From positions 1 to 22,555 of the forward strand of contig CADAFA010000013.1 in assembly GCA_902787065.1 (NCBI GenBank): 22,555 nt of DNA. Reading direction: 5' to 3'. Of this stretch, positions 7,361 through 15,156 are shown in pieces. Position numbers and translations under genes: made by a program. Position 1 is the stretch's first letter. Each line of letters opens with the position of its first letter. Source of the stretch: an uncultured Elusimicrobium sp. Lineage in GTDB: Bacteria; Elusimicrobiota; Elusimicrobia; Elusimicrobiales; Elusimicrobiaceae. The notes below the pieces were generated by a model. It was not told where the DNA came from. It saw only the letters and a list, made by a program, of their open reading frames with translations, and searched no databases.

Positions 7361-8250
7361 GCGATTTAGGTATGATACACTTGATATTATTGCTCTTGGC
7401 CATTGGTGGTACAATTTGTGCTTTCCTTGCTGTGATTATGTTTTTTACGCCCGCCCCTGTTAATCAAGATATTTCAGACTTAGAGGCAAAACAAGTAAAA
7501 TCAGCTTCCTCTTTTGCTCGTCTTAAACCTGAAGAGAATTTGCTTGATAGAATCGCTTTTTACCTTTTAAATTTTTTCCATTTACAAGAGCCTTTGGAAA
7601 ATATTTGTATTCTTTTAGGTAGTCCGGATAAACCTCAGCCGGTAGATATACTTTATTACAAAATTTATGCAGCTATAGCAACACCGCTTGTTTTATATTT
7701 TCTTTTTGGCACATGGTTGGTTATATTTCTTATACCAATTGGGTTTTACTTACCGGACATGTATTATAAAGGGGAAATAGCTAAACGTCAGCAAGATATG
7801 TTAGGCAACTTTGCTACTACGGTAGATTTAATGGCTTTAATTATAGAATCCGGCCTAGACTATATGACTGCTTTTGAACGTATAGTTAAAATTGCTAAAG
7901 AAAAAACTTTACTTGAAGTAGAAATAGAAAAAACTTTAAATGAAACTAAATTAGGATATTCTAGACGTGAATCTTTGGAAAGGTTAGCAGCAAGAACCGG
8001 TGTGCAAGATATTAGGTCTTTTGTCGGGTTAATTGTACAGTCTGATGAACTAGGGACAAGTTTAGTGCAGTTACTTCGTAATTTCTCAACAGATTTAAGA
8101 TTTAGACGTTTAAATAAAGCTGAAAAACTTGCAGCGCAAGCATCAACAAAAATGTTAATACCGTTATTTATTTTTATATTTCCGGTAGTATTTATTATGA
8201 TGCTTTCGCCTATGATAGCAGATTTTATGCGCGGCGGTATGCCTTTTTAG
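7357..8250 (+). CDS. tadC: TadC-like inner-membrane platform protein
   Basis: A 297-residue protein with membrane segments at about 8-30, 102-132 and 266-290 and a T2SSF domain at about 152-277. Typical signatures are T-V-D-L-M-A-L-I-I-E-S-G-L-D-Y (GspF-type helix) and S-D-E-L-G-T-S-L-V-Q-L-L. Order directly after TadB and normal size for TadC support the call. The start overlaps the TadB stop in ATGA (7357-7360), so translation is coupled. It should form the inner-membrane core with TadB and respond to ATP hydrolysis by CpaF. Nothing in it looks degraded. Confidence 0.9.
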   Translation: MSDLGMIHLILLLLAIGGTICAFLAVIMFFTPAPVNQDISDLEAKQVKSASSFARLKPEENLLDRIAFYLLNFFHLQEPLENICILLGSPDKPQPVDILYYKIYAAIATPLVLYFLFGTWLVIFLIPIGFYLPDMYYKGEIAKRQQDMLGNFATTVDLMALIIESGLDYMTAFERIVKIAKEKTLLEVEIEKTLNETKLGYSRRESLERLAARTGVQDIRSFVGLIVQSDELGTSLVQLLRNFSTDLRFRRLNKAEKLAAQASTKMLIPLFIFIFPVVFIMMLSPMIADFMRGGMPF

Positions 8251-8259
8251 GAGTTTAAA

Positions 8260-9798
8260 ATGAAACGAATTACTTATTTTATCATGGTATCAGTATTTTG
8301 CGTATCCCTTTCTTTTGCTGGGGCAGCGGATAGACCTCTTAGAGAAACGGGTAAAGAAGCCGGCCTTATGCTTGATTTGCAAAAAATGTCACTTGGCACA
8401 TTGGCTAATGTGGAACAGAGAAGGCAGTATCTTTCCACAGTACAACTTGAAAAACAGAAAATACAAAATTTTACTTTGAATATGGTTTATGATAATGCTT
8501 ATGACATGTATAAGCAGGGGGATTATCAAAGGGCTGCGGAAATATCCGATGTCATTTTAAGCATAGACCCTAGCATGAAAAAAGCCCAAACTTTATCTGA
8601 TACCGCTACAAAAATGTCTACCTACGGAACTTTGTCTGAAAATGAAATTTTGGATATGAAATATAGAGAAGCAATATCCTTATATAAACAAGGTTATTTG
8701 GTTGAGGCACAAAATAAATTTGAAGAGATTTTAACTTTGAATCCGCATGAAGATCAAGCCCGTGCTTGGATTGAAAGAATAAATAATGAGTTTACCAAGA
8801 TACATACACGCCGTGGTTATTATGCCTATAAACAGGGGGATTATCATGAAGCTTTAAATCAGTGGTATAATGTTTTATTGATTAATAAAGATGACCCTGT
8901 TTTAAACTTAAAGATTGCCGAGGTAGAAAGTTTAATAAAAAAAGAGGAAAGTGAGGATGCTCTTAATAAAGGTTTTGAATATTATTCTAAAGGCAGATTA
9001 GTTGATGCCTATAAAGAGTTTAATAGAGCCTATCAAATACAACCTAGTGAGCAGCAGACCCAAAAATTTATTGTACAGCTTAGGGAAGAAATTGCAAATA
9101 ATTATTATAATGCAGGTAATAAAGCTTATAATGAGAAAAAGTATAATACTGCAATTGCTAATTGGAGGGAATCCCAAAAATGGGGTTATAGCGAACAAGA
9201 TATTGAAGTGTTAATCAGGAGTGCCCAAAGAGCAAAAAATAAAGCTACCGCTACTCAAAAATCCCAAAGTACAACAACAGAAACAACTGTTGTTAAAGAG
9301 GGTACTTGTCCGCCTTGCCCTACATTAAAATGCAAACCTTGCCCTAATGTTTTTCAAGAAAATAAAAATAATTCTACTATCCAAGAAGTTTTGCCGGTTG
9401 CTAAAGCTGCTGATAATAAAAAGGAAGTTGCAACTACTAAAACAACGGTTACAAACATAAGTAACACTCCGGAGGGTACAACAACAACGACTACTACGAC
9501 TACGAAAACTGAGATTACGGAGAATACTTCGGCTAATTTGCCTCCTGTAACTACAGAAATAGAGGGGGAAAAAGAAGATTTTCCCACTCAAACAGTTGTT
9601 GAAAAAAATCCTACTAGGGTTTCAGAAGCGGCCCGTCAGGCTTCAATTAAACATTATCGTTTTGGTTTAGCAGCTTTCAGTGAAGGTAATTATGAAAAGG
9701 CAAAAGAAGAATGGAAAGCGGCTTTGAATTTAAATCCTGAAAACTCTGATGCGGCTTTAGGTTTAAAAAGAGTTGAGGAAAAATACAGTAACAGGTAA
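8260..9798 (+). CDS. Exported TPR-repeat protein, TadD-position
   Basis: A 512-residue protein with a signal peptide (1-20, ending S-F-A). TPR-like helix pairs are visible at about 75-105, 134-165, 188-215, 234-265 and 281-310, with one more at 464-496 (F-S-E-G-N-Y-E-K-A-K-E-E-W-K-A-A-L-N-L-N-P). Between them is a low-complexity linker (about 325-460) with a cysteine cluster C-P-P-C-P-T-L-K-C-K-P-C-P (350-362) and a threonine run near 407-415. TadD in Tad loci is a TPR lipoprotein needed for secretin assembly. This gene is in the usual TadD place after TadC but is longer and lacks a lipobox, so only a similar role is inferred. The start is 9 bases after the TadC stop. AGGAG at 8249-8253 supports it. 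Confidence 0.75.
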   Translation: MKRITYFIMVSVFCVSLSFAGAADRPLRETGKEAGLMLDLQKMSLGTLANVEQRRQYLSTVQLEKQKIQNFTLNMVYDNAYDMYKQGDYQRAAEISDVILSIDPSMKKAQTLSDTATKMSTYGTLSENEILDMKYREAISLYKQGYLVEAQNKFEEILTLNPHEDQARAWIERINNEFTKIHTRRGYYAYKQGDYHEALNQWYNVLLINKDDPVLNLKIAEVESLIKKEESEDALNKGFEYYSKGRLVDAYKEFNRAYQIQPSEQQTQKFIVQLREEIANNYYNAGNKAYNEKKYNTAIANWRESQKWGYSEQDIEVLIRSAQRAKNKATATQKSQSTTTETTVVKEGTCPPCPTLKCKPCPNVFQENKNNSTIQEVLPVAKAADNKKEVATTKTTVTNISNTPEGTTTTTTTTTKTEITENTSANLPPVTTEIEGEKEDFPTQTVVEKNPTRVSEAARQASIKHYRFGLAAFSEGNYEKAKEEWKAALNLNPENSDAALGLKRVEEKYSNR

Positions 9799-9800
9799 CT

Positions 9801-10910
9801 ATGATTAAAAGAATAAGTACAAGATGGTTTATTTGGTTCGCGATGGTTGCACTATATGCAATTATCGTTGGCGGTTTGTTATATTTTAACTTATTTAAAC
9901 GGGTATTTGATTTAAATTTACAAAATCAAATTATAGATACTGTACGTCAAAATGCAAGCACTTTAATTGAAGGGTTAGTCTCAAAGAATTATCTTACTGT
10001 ACCGGAAAATGAAATAATCTCATCTTGGCCAAGGCAAGATAATAGAATAAGTAATATAGTCTACTTTAATGGCAACGGTACTGTTAGATGGCATAAAAAT
10101 CTTGAATTGCTGGATATGCCTATAACCGATTATCAACGGGGCGGATATTTAGAAACAAATGCTATTGAAGAGGCAGTAAGATCCGGTTCACCAAGTGTAA
10201 AAATTAAAAGGGAAGGGAATTATTATGAGATTGCAATACCGCTAAAAGCTAAGGGGGATAAAATAGCCGGTATAATCAGTGTAGATGTTTCAAGAAAACA
10301 AGTGAAAGAAGAAATTAAGAAAGCACTTACGTGGTACTTAATTGGTTCGGTAATAATCTTTATTTTGATGGGTTTTGTCTTGTATATATTTGTTATTAGG
10401 AGTGTAACAAACCCTCTTTTACAATTGGCTGAAGGTATAGATAATATTTCTACAAAAAGTTTTGTTTTGAACTTCTCATCTAGAGGGGATGAGATTGGTC
10501 TTTTAGCCCAAGCGGTAGAAGGTTTTTTAGATAAAGTAAAAAAAGAGCTAGAGGAACAAGAAGAATTAGAAGAAAATCGTTTACATTATGAGCAGGAATG
10601 GTGGTCCTCCGTTCTGGCTATTACTATTGCAAAAGGGACTAGGGCCATAGTGGTAGATGAAAATAATAATATAATGCATGCAAATTTTGAACTCAAGATA
10701 GATAAGGAAGGCCCGATTCACTTGCTTGATATTTTTGGTGGGACACAACAAGATATAGTTAATATTGTCGGTAGGGCTATGGATAATCCGGGGAAAATAT
10801 TTAAAACTGTTACTAAGAGCGGGACACGTGTTTTTACAATAAAAGCTTTGCAACTTGCTTCTAAAGGTGGTATAATAAGAACTGTGATAATTTTGGAACC
10901 TAAGAAATAG
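9801..10910 (+). CDS. Membrane sensor with Cache-like domain, HAMP and C-terminal PAS-like domain, no kinase
   Basis: A 369-residue protein in two-transmembrane sensor layout: segments at about 11-30 and 177-199 enclosing a periplasmic domain of about 145 residues. That domain has Cache-like alternation (N-I-V-Y-F-N-G-N-G-T-V-R-W, Y-Y-E-I-A-I-P-L-K-A, I-A-G-I-I-S-V-D-V-S). A HAMP domain follows (about 200-250; V-T-N-P-L-L-Q-L-A and D-E-I-G-L-L-A-Q-A-V). A glutamate-rich helix (249-262) leads to a C-terminal alpha/beta domain (about 265-367; A-I-V-V-D-E-N-N-N-I-M-H-A-N-F-E) resembling PAS. No H-box, ATP-binding, methyl-accepting, GGDEF or EAL region follows. It may pass a signal by contact with a partner. 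The start is 2 bases after the TPR stop, so it belongs to the pilus operon. Confidence 0.65.
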   Translation: MIKRISTRWFIWFAMVALYAIIVGGLLYFNLFKRVFDLNLQNQIIDTVRQNASTLIEGLVSKNYLTVPENEIISSWPRQDNRISNIVYFNGNGTVRWHKNLELLDMPITDYQRGGYLETNAIEEAVRSGSPSVKIKREGNYYEIAIPLKAKGDKIAGIISVDVSRKQVKEEIKKALTWYLIGSVIIFILMGFVLYIFVIRSVTNPLLQLAEGIDNISTKSFVLNFSSRGDEIGLLAQAVEGFLDKVKKELEEQEELEENRLHYEQEWWSSVLAITIAKGTRAIVVDENNNIMHANFELKIDKEGPIHLLDIFGGTQQDIVNIVGRAMDNPGKIFKTVTKSGTRVFTIKALQLASKGGIIRTVIILEPKK

Positions 10911-10923
10911 TTTTGGAGGATAA

Positions 10924-11241
10924 ATGAAAATAGAAATAAAAAATATTAGTTTAAAATCAATAATACTTTCAGCTTTTCCGCTGTTAGTGTTTGCTTTATG
11001 TCTTGTAAATTATGTTTTACAGATATCAAGCATGCCGGATTTGAATTTTATGCAGCAAATCCTGCAAATTATTTTATGGACGCTTGTAGATACAATGGTC
11101 TATTTGGTTCTTATTGTTATCTCTGCTTTCATATACAATTTATTTTGTTCTTTCGGTATGAGGGGTTTAACGTTTACTGTTGAAGAACCTGTAACCAAAG
11201 AAGAAAAAGAAGAAGAAGAAAAAGAAGAAGAAAATAAATAA
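10924..11241 (+). CDS. Small two-helix membrane protein with acidic/lysine tail (DUF3566-like)
   Basis: A 105-residue protein with hydrophobic segments at about 11-34 and 46-75. A short strand-like stretch (R-G-L-T-F-T-V-E-E-P) and a tail made almost only of K and E close it. The arrangement helix-helix-I-Y-N-L-F then G-L-T-F-T-V-E resembles DUF3566 family members, where the end lies in the cytoplasm, but I cannot confirm the family. GGAGGA at 10915-10920 supports the ATG. It sits between the kinase-less sensor and a thioredoxin-fold protein, all on one transcript. No function can be claimed. Confidence 0.6.
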   Translation: MKIEIKNISLKSIILSAFPLLVFALCLVNYVLQISSMPDLNFMQQILQIILWTLVDTMVYLVLIVISAFIYNLFCSFGMRGLTFTVEEPVTKEEKEEEEKEEENK

Positions 11242-11257
11242 AAGGAGAAATATTTAA

Positions 11258-12196
11258 ATGAAGAAGTTTGTTAGTATTTTTGCCGTATTAGCAATATGCG
11301 GTACTCTTGTTTATGCGGCTCCAGCGAAATCTGCAAAAACAACAATTAAGGAAGTTCCGGTTACAGTTATTGTCATGGATGAAGATGCTACAGGCGGGGC
11401 AGATGCCGGTTTAAATTCCGGTTTAGAACAAGTTTTGGGTGCTAAATTAAATATTACAACCGTAAACCGTTCAGTGGCATTAAATGATCCGAATTACTAT
11501 GGTTTAAATTTAGATTTTATGCCTTTATATTTAGTAGAGAACAATGCTTTGGTAAAAGAAAAATTTGACAAGTATGTCAAAGCAGGGCAAATAAAAGAAC
11601 ATAATGGTAAGCTTGTTTTTGAACATCAAACAAGAAATGGTGTTTATGCAAATAAGCAATTGAGACCTAAAGAGCTGGATTTGTTTGTAATGTCTCAATG
11701 TCCTTATGGGGTTAGGGCTGAAAATCAAATTATTGATTTGATGAAACTTGAAAGACTTCCCAAAGATTTGAAAATAAATGTTCGCTATATTGTCAGTGAA
11801 GGCAGAGGTGGGGAGGAATTCAACAGTTTACATGGTTCCGCCGAATGGGAAGAGGATGTCAGGCAAATTATCATTCGTGAAAAATATCCTAAAAAATTAT
11901 GGAAATATCTTGAAATCAGGAATAAAGATTACAAAAGTTCTTTATGGGATAGAGCTGCTGAAAAAGCCGGTATTAACCCAAGGATTTTTAATAAATATTG
12001 GAAATTTGGCCTTGAAAAATTAAAAGAAGATATGAAGATTACCGAAGAATACAACGTTTCAGGTTCTCCGACAGTTATTTGGCAAGGAAGAACCGTTACC
12101 GATATGGGATCTTTAGGTGATATAAAAGGTCTTGAGGGTTTTAAACAGAATTATGGTGGGGCAGCAGCAAAAGCCGCACCGCAAGGTCAGTGCTAA
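11258..12196 (+). CDS. Exported thioredoxin-fold (DsbA-like) protein with a single-cysteine CPYG motif
   Basis: A 312-residue protein with signal peptide 1-20 (ending V-Y-A). Residues about 34-130 form an N-terminal alpha/beta region. A thioredoxin-like domain begins near 139: strand L-D-L-F-V-M-S-Q then C-P-Y-G (C148), and ends with the cis-proline element V-S-G-S-P-T-V-I-W (P271). DsbA-like enzymes normally use CxxC; here the second cysteine is replaced by glycine. The mature protein has only two cysteines, C148 and the very last residue C312. It could act as an isomerase or reductase using one cysteine, or C312 could be the partner; both are inference. Within the operon it might serve the cysteine cluster of the TPR protein. 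AAGGAG at 11242-11247 supports the start. A strong terminator follows the gene. Confidence 0.7.
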   Translation: MKKFVSIFAVLAICGTLVYAAPAKSAKTTIKEVPVTVIVMDEDATGGADAGLNSGLEQVLGAKLNITTVNRSVALNDPNYYGLNLDFMPLYLVENNALVKEKFDKYVKAGQIKEHNGKLVFEHQTRNGVYANKQLRPKELDLFVMSQCPYGVRAENQIIDLMKLERLPKDLKINVRYIVSEGRGGEEFNSLHGSAEWEEDVRQIIIREKYPKKLWKYLEIRNKDYKSSLWDRAAEKAGINPRIFNKYWKFGLEKLKEDMKITEEYNVSGSPTVIWQGRTVTDMGSLGDIKGLEGFKQNYGGAAAKAAPQGQC

Positions 12197-12213
12197 AGTA
12201 AGTTTGTATTTGT

Positions 12214-12245
12214 AAATTGGGGCATAAGTTTATGCCCCAATTTTT
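12214..12245 (+). terminator. Rho-independent terminator closing the first Tad transcript
   Basis: A perfect 13-bp stem (12214-12226 with 12231-12243), GGGGC in its core, has a 4-base loop and a run of five T at 12241-12245. It lies 17 bases after the stop of the thioredoxin-fold gene and before the histidine kinase, so it separates the pilus-assembly transcript from the signalling genes, at least in part. Confidence 0.9.
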
Positions 12246-12270
12246 ATAGTATTATGGTATTTAGGCTTTT

Positions 12271-14082
12271 ATGAGGAAAGGACAGCTTAGAAGATTAATA
12301 TTTTTTTCTTTAATAATAACGGCTTTATTGCCTCTGGTTATGTCTTTCTTTTTTACACATCGTGCAGAAAGTGAGTTACTAAAGGAAGAAGAATTAAACT
12401 TATTAAAAAATTTTAATATCGTTATTAATAAAGGGGTAGATTCTTTTTTCCAAAATAATTCCATTTTACTTAACAACTTCTTGACCATTCATACTTTTCA
12501 TGATAGATCAGAAATCAATTTAACACATAAAGATATTTCAGATTTTATTAAAGAAAATTCGGAGTTTGTTTCTTTGGCATTTTTTGATTCTTCTGCTAAA
12601 GAATATGCTTACTTCGGTCCAAGTCCTAAATTTAAATTTAACCAGGAAATAAAAAATACCTTACAAACAGGGGCTTTAACTGTCGGAAATTTAGGGGTAG
12701 TAAAAGGTAAAGGTTTAACTGCCGCAATTGCAATAAAAAACAGTTTCTTAAATAAGACATATTTTGTAGGTGCTCAAATACCTTTAAGTAATTTAAACAA
12801 TTATTTACCTATTGGGCGCGGAAATGTTTTAATTTTTACCAGAAACGGCCTTTTGATTTATTCTTCGGAAAGTGGTATAAACGAGGGTAGTTCTATTTCT
12901 TACAAAAAAGAAATGGCAAGACTTGCCCCGAAGGCTGAGGAAGGAAAACTTATTGCCATAGAAATGGATAATGACCTAGGAGTATTATCTGTTAACGATT
13001 TAAGCGGTTGGCTTATTTATACTTATGATTCGGCAAGTAAAGTGCAAGGGGGGTTGATAAGCTTATATAAACGTTTTTATAAGGAAATATTGATAATTAT
13101 TGCCATAGTTTTTCTTTTTGCTTTATTTATGAGCATTTATGTCTCAGGTATTATGATAACCCCTTTAAATACAATGACAAAAGCTTTTAAAAAAATAGAG
13201 CAAGGTGAAGAAAATGAAATACCTGATTTACCTTTCCCCGATAATGAAATAGGTGCTCTATCTTTAGCTTTCGCAAAGATGTTAGATTCTTTAAAAATAC
13301 GTTTTGATGAACTTCGTCAAGAGAGGGAAGATTTGGCCGAGCTTAATCAATCCCTTCAAATCAGGGTTGGCAGTCGTACTAAAGAACTGAGAACGGCTTT
13401 AAATGAATTAATTAAAAAGGAAAGGCTTGCCGCTATCGGGCAAATGGCCTCGATTGTAAGTCATGAAATTAAAAACCCTCTTGCTGTCATCAAAAATGCC
13501 TTATACTTAATAAAAGCTCGTCTAGGTAATGGGGCAGATGTGAAAATAGCAAAAAATTTTAAAGTTATTGATGATGAAATAAATCAAGCCAATAGTATTA
13601 TTGAGGAAATTTTAGGATATGCCCGTACGCGTGAACAAATACTTACAACCATAGATTTAAGTTTATATGCGAGAGAAATTCTTTCGTCTTATCCTATTCC
13701 TAAAAACATACAACTTACTACTTATTTTTATACTGAAGATTTACCTGTAACTATTGATACGGAAGAAATGAAGCAGGCTTTAAGAAATATTGTTGCAAAT
13801 GCCATTGAAGTCATGCCGGACGGTGGTATGCTAGTTGTAAAAACAAAACGCGTACAAGAGGACTATGCTTCTTTAAGTGTTACAGATAACGGCCCAGGTA
13901 TTCCTGAAGAATTACAAGAACAAATTTTTACCCCTTTCTTTACTACGAAAGCAAGAGGTACCGGTCTAGGGCTTGCCGTAGTTAAAAAAGTTTGTAGCAG
14001 AAATAAGGTGGAATTCAAATTAAAGAGTGAGGTAGGTAAAGGAACGAAAATGACTTTCATTTTCAAGCTTGCCAAAAAATAA
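12271..14082 (+). CDS. Membrane sensor histidine kinase (Cache-HAMP-HisKA-HATPase)
   Basis: A 603-residue kinase. Membrane segments at about 8-28 and 272-294 enclose a 240-residue periplasmic sensor region of Cache-like character. A HAMP domain (about 295-347) and a coiled coil lead to HisKA: I-G-Q-M-A-S-I-V-S-H-E-I-K-N-P-L-A, with H398 as the phosphorylation site. The ATPase domain has all boxes: N (501-514, R-N-I-V-A-N-A-I-E), G1 (D-N-G-P-G-I-P), F (F-T-P-F-F) and G2 (G-T-G-L-G-L, 563-568). It belongs to the NtrB/PilS-like group in layout. A receiver gene begins one base after its stop, but that partner is broken; the intact NarL-type regulator downstream is then the best candidate for its phosphate. 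A weak AGG is the only ribosome binding signal. Confidence 0.92.
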   Translation: MRKGQLRRLIFFSLIITALLPLVMSFFFTHRAESELLKEEELNLLKNFNIVINKGVDSFFQNNSILLNNFLTIHTFHDRSEINLTHKDISDFIKENSEFVSLAFFDSSAKEYAYFGPSPKFKFNQEIKNTLQTGALTVGNLGVVKGKGLTAAIAIKNSFLNKTYFVGAQIPLSNLNNYLPIGRGNVLIFTRNGLLIYSSESGINEGSSISYKKEMARLAPKAEEGKLIAIEMDNDLGVLSVNDLSGWLIYTYDSASKVQGGLISLYKRFYKEILIIIAIVFLFALFMSIYVSGIMITPLNTMTKAFKKIEQGEENEIPDLPFPDNEIGALSLAFAKMLDSLKIRFDELRQEREDLAELNQSLQIRVGSRTKELRTALNELIKKERLAAIGQMASIVSHEIKNPLAVIKNALYLIKARLGNGADVKIAKNFKVIDDEINQANSIIEEILGYARTREQILTTIDLSLYAREILSSYPIPKNIQLTTYFYTEDLPVTIDTEEMKQALRNIVANAIEVMPDGGMLVVKTKRVQEDYASLSVTDNGPGIPEELQEQIFTPFFTTKARGTGLGLAVVKKVCSRNKVEFKLKSEVGKGTKMTFIFKLAKK

Positions 14083-14083
14083 T

Positions 14084-14413
14084 ATGATAACAGATAATGA
14101 AAAAGCAAAAATTTTAGTTGTTGATGATGATAATAATTTAAGGGAAACTTTGGCAGAGCTTTTGGAACTTGAAGGCTATGATGTCTATCAGGCCGAAAGT
14201 GCCAAAGAGTGTATGGAACTTGTAAGAGGGGATTTCTTTCACGTTATTTTAATGGACTATAATTTAGGCGATGGTACAGGCCTTGACCTTATAAATGAAA
14301 TCAGGCGTTTTAACGAAAAAAGCCAAATCATAATGATAACCGCACATGCTTCTTTAAATGCCGCTATTAAAGCAGTGCAGGAAAGTGTTTATGACTTTAT
14401 GATGACTTTATGA
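14084..14413 (+). CDS. Truncated receiver domain (first fragment of the broken hybrid)
   Basis: A 109-residue open frame with response-regulator receiver features: acidic pocket D-D-D (14-16), phosphoacceptor D58 in I-L-M-D-Y-N, and T86 in I-T-A-H-A. It stops at V-Y-D-F-M-M-T-L because of the 11-bp duplication, before the conserved lysine and last helix, so signalling is likely impaired. ATG 14084 is preferred over a TTG at 14069 that lies inside the kinase gene. It has no output domain. It may still be translated. Confidence 0.55.
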   Translation: MITDNEKAKILVVDDDNNLRETLAELLELEGYDVYQAESAKECMELVRGDFFHVILMDYNLGDGTGLDLINEIRRFNEKSQIIMITAHASLNAAIKAVQESVYDFMMTL

Positions 14414-14416
14414 TGA
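14391..14416 (+). repeat. 11-bp tandem duplication inside receiver-kinase gene
   Basis: The unit atgactttatg occurs twice in direct succession (14391-14401, 14402-14412), and period-11 identity continues to 14416. Because 11 is not a multiple of three it shifts the frame. It also creates the overlapping TGA (14411-14413) and ATG (14410-14412), which could allow restart of translation. Confidence 0.92.
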
Positions 14417-15087
14417 AACCTGTAGATTTTGATTACCTTAAAAGAACAATCAAAATGGCGCTTGAAAAATTTTACTTGGAACAAAGTAACCGCCAACTTC
14501 TTGCCGAACTTAAAAAAACTAATGCTGATTTGAGTAATTTAAATACAATGAAAAGTAAATTCTTTTCTATCGTATCACACGACTTATCAAACTCTTTAAT
14601 GGCTTTGAATATGAGTTTTCAAATGCTTCAGCGTACTATAAAACAACCCGATGCGGATCAAATTAAGAAAATGGGTTATATGGAACAAAGTTTGGGGCAA
14701 ATATTTGTTTTGGTTAAAGATCTTGTTGATTGGGCTGCTATTGAAAAGGGAAAACTCCGTTTAGAAAAACAAGAATTTGAATTAACTGCCATGTTAAAAA
14801 GTGCTTTTGAAGTTTTTAAAGAAAAAGCAAAACTTAAAAATATTCTCATGACTTTTGAAAGTGAAGGCGAAATTATGGTTTTTGGCGATCCTAAAAGAAT
14901 AAGGCAAGTTATTTCAAATATCGTCGAAAATGGTATAAGACATACCAAGGAAGAAGGTAAAATTTCAATTTTGGTAGTGAAAAATGACGATAAAAATGCT
15001 AAAGTAATAGTAAAGGACACCGGGGATGGTATTGAACCTGAATTAACAAAAGAATGTACAAAATCACGGTGGGAAAATTTGGGCTGA
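14410..15087 (+). CDS. Kinase-part fragment of the broken hybrid
   Basis: A 225-residue open frame restarting in ATGA overlap with the receiver fragment. It opens with [10 protein letters not shown], the displaced receiver end, then a coiled coil, HisKA ([10 protein letters not shown]) and part of a HATPase ([15 protein letters not shown] and D-T-G-D-G-I). The F and G2 boxes needed to close over ATP are absent and the end ([11 protein letters not shown]) is out-of-frame sequence. Catalysis is therefore unlikely. Together with the receiver fragment it is best read as a remnant, not a working kinase. Confidence 0.5.
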   Translation: MMKPVDFDYLKRTIKMALEKFYLEQSNRQLLAELKKTNADLSNLNTMKSKFFSIVSHDLSNSLMALNMSFQMLQRTIKQPDADQIKKMGYMEQSLGQIFVLVKDLVDWAAIEKGKLRLEKQEFELTAMLKSAFEVFKEKAKLKNILMTFESEGEIMVFGDPKRIRQVISNIVENGIRHTKEEGKISILVVKNDDKNAKVIVKDTGDGIEPELTKECTKSRWENLG

Positions 15088-15156
15088 AAGTGAAGGTAAA
15101 GGGAAAGGATCTTCGTTTTGTTTCACTTTACCGCTTATTGAGAAATAGGAGATATT

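Larger units (their letters stand above)
14084..15148 (+). pseudogene. Decayed receiver-histidine kinase hybrid (two lesions)
   Basis: Joined across frames, this stretch reads as one soluble hybrid: receiver (about 120 residues, D58 phosphoacceptor), short coiled coil, HisKA with S-H-D-L-S-N-S-L, and HATPase. Lesion 1 is an 11-bp tandem duplication (14391-14416). Removing one copy restores [11 protein letters not shown], the normal receiver end with its conserved lysine. Lesion 2 lies near 15043-15055: after the G1 box (D-T-G-D-G-I) the F and G2 boxes are missing and the frame shifts. The original C-terminus ([12 protein letters not shown], then F-T-L-P-L) survives in the receiver's frame to TAG 15146-15148. 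The two breaks point to loss of function, although sequencing or assembly error at either one cannot be excluded. Flanking kinase and regulator genes are intact. Confidence 0.85.

Noticed and set aside
9354..9587. Minus-strand frame with a long valine run
   Set aside because: The valines are the reverse complement of threonine codons in the TPR protein linker; no independent start signal.
14069..14083. TTG start that would extend the receiver fragment into the kinase gene
   Set aside because: ATG 14084 directly after the kinase stop starts a normal receiver; the extension adds no conserved residues.
14410..15087. Phase variation of the hybrid kinase by the 11-bp repeat
   Set aside because: Losing one copy would still leave the kinase without its F and G2 boxes, so switching would not restore activity.
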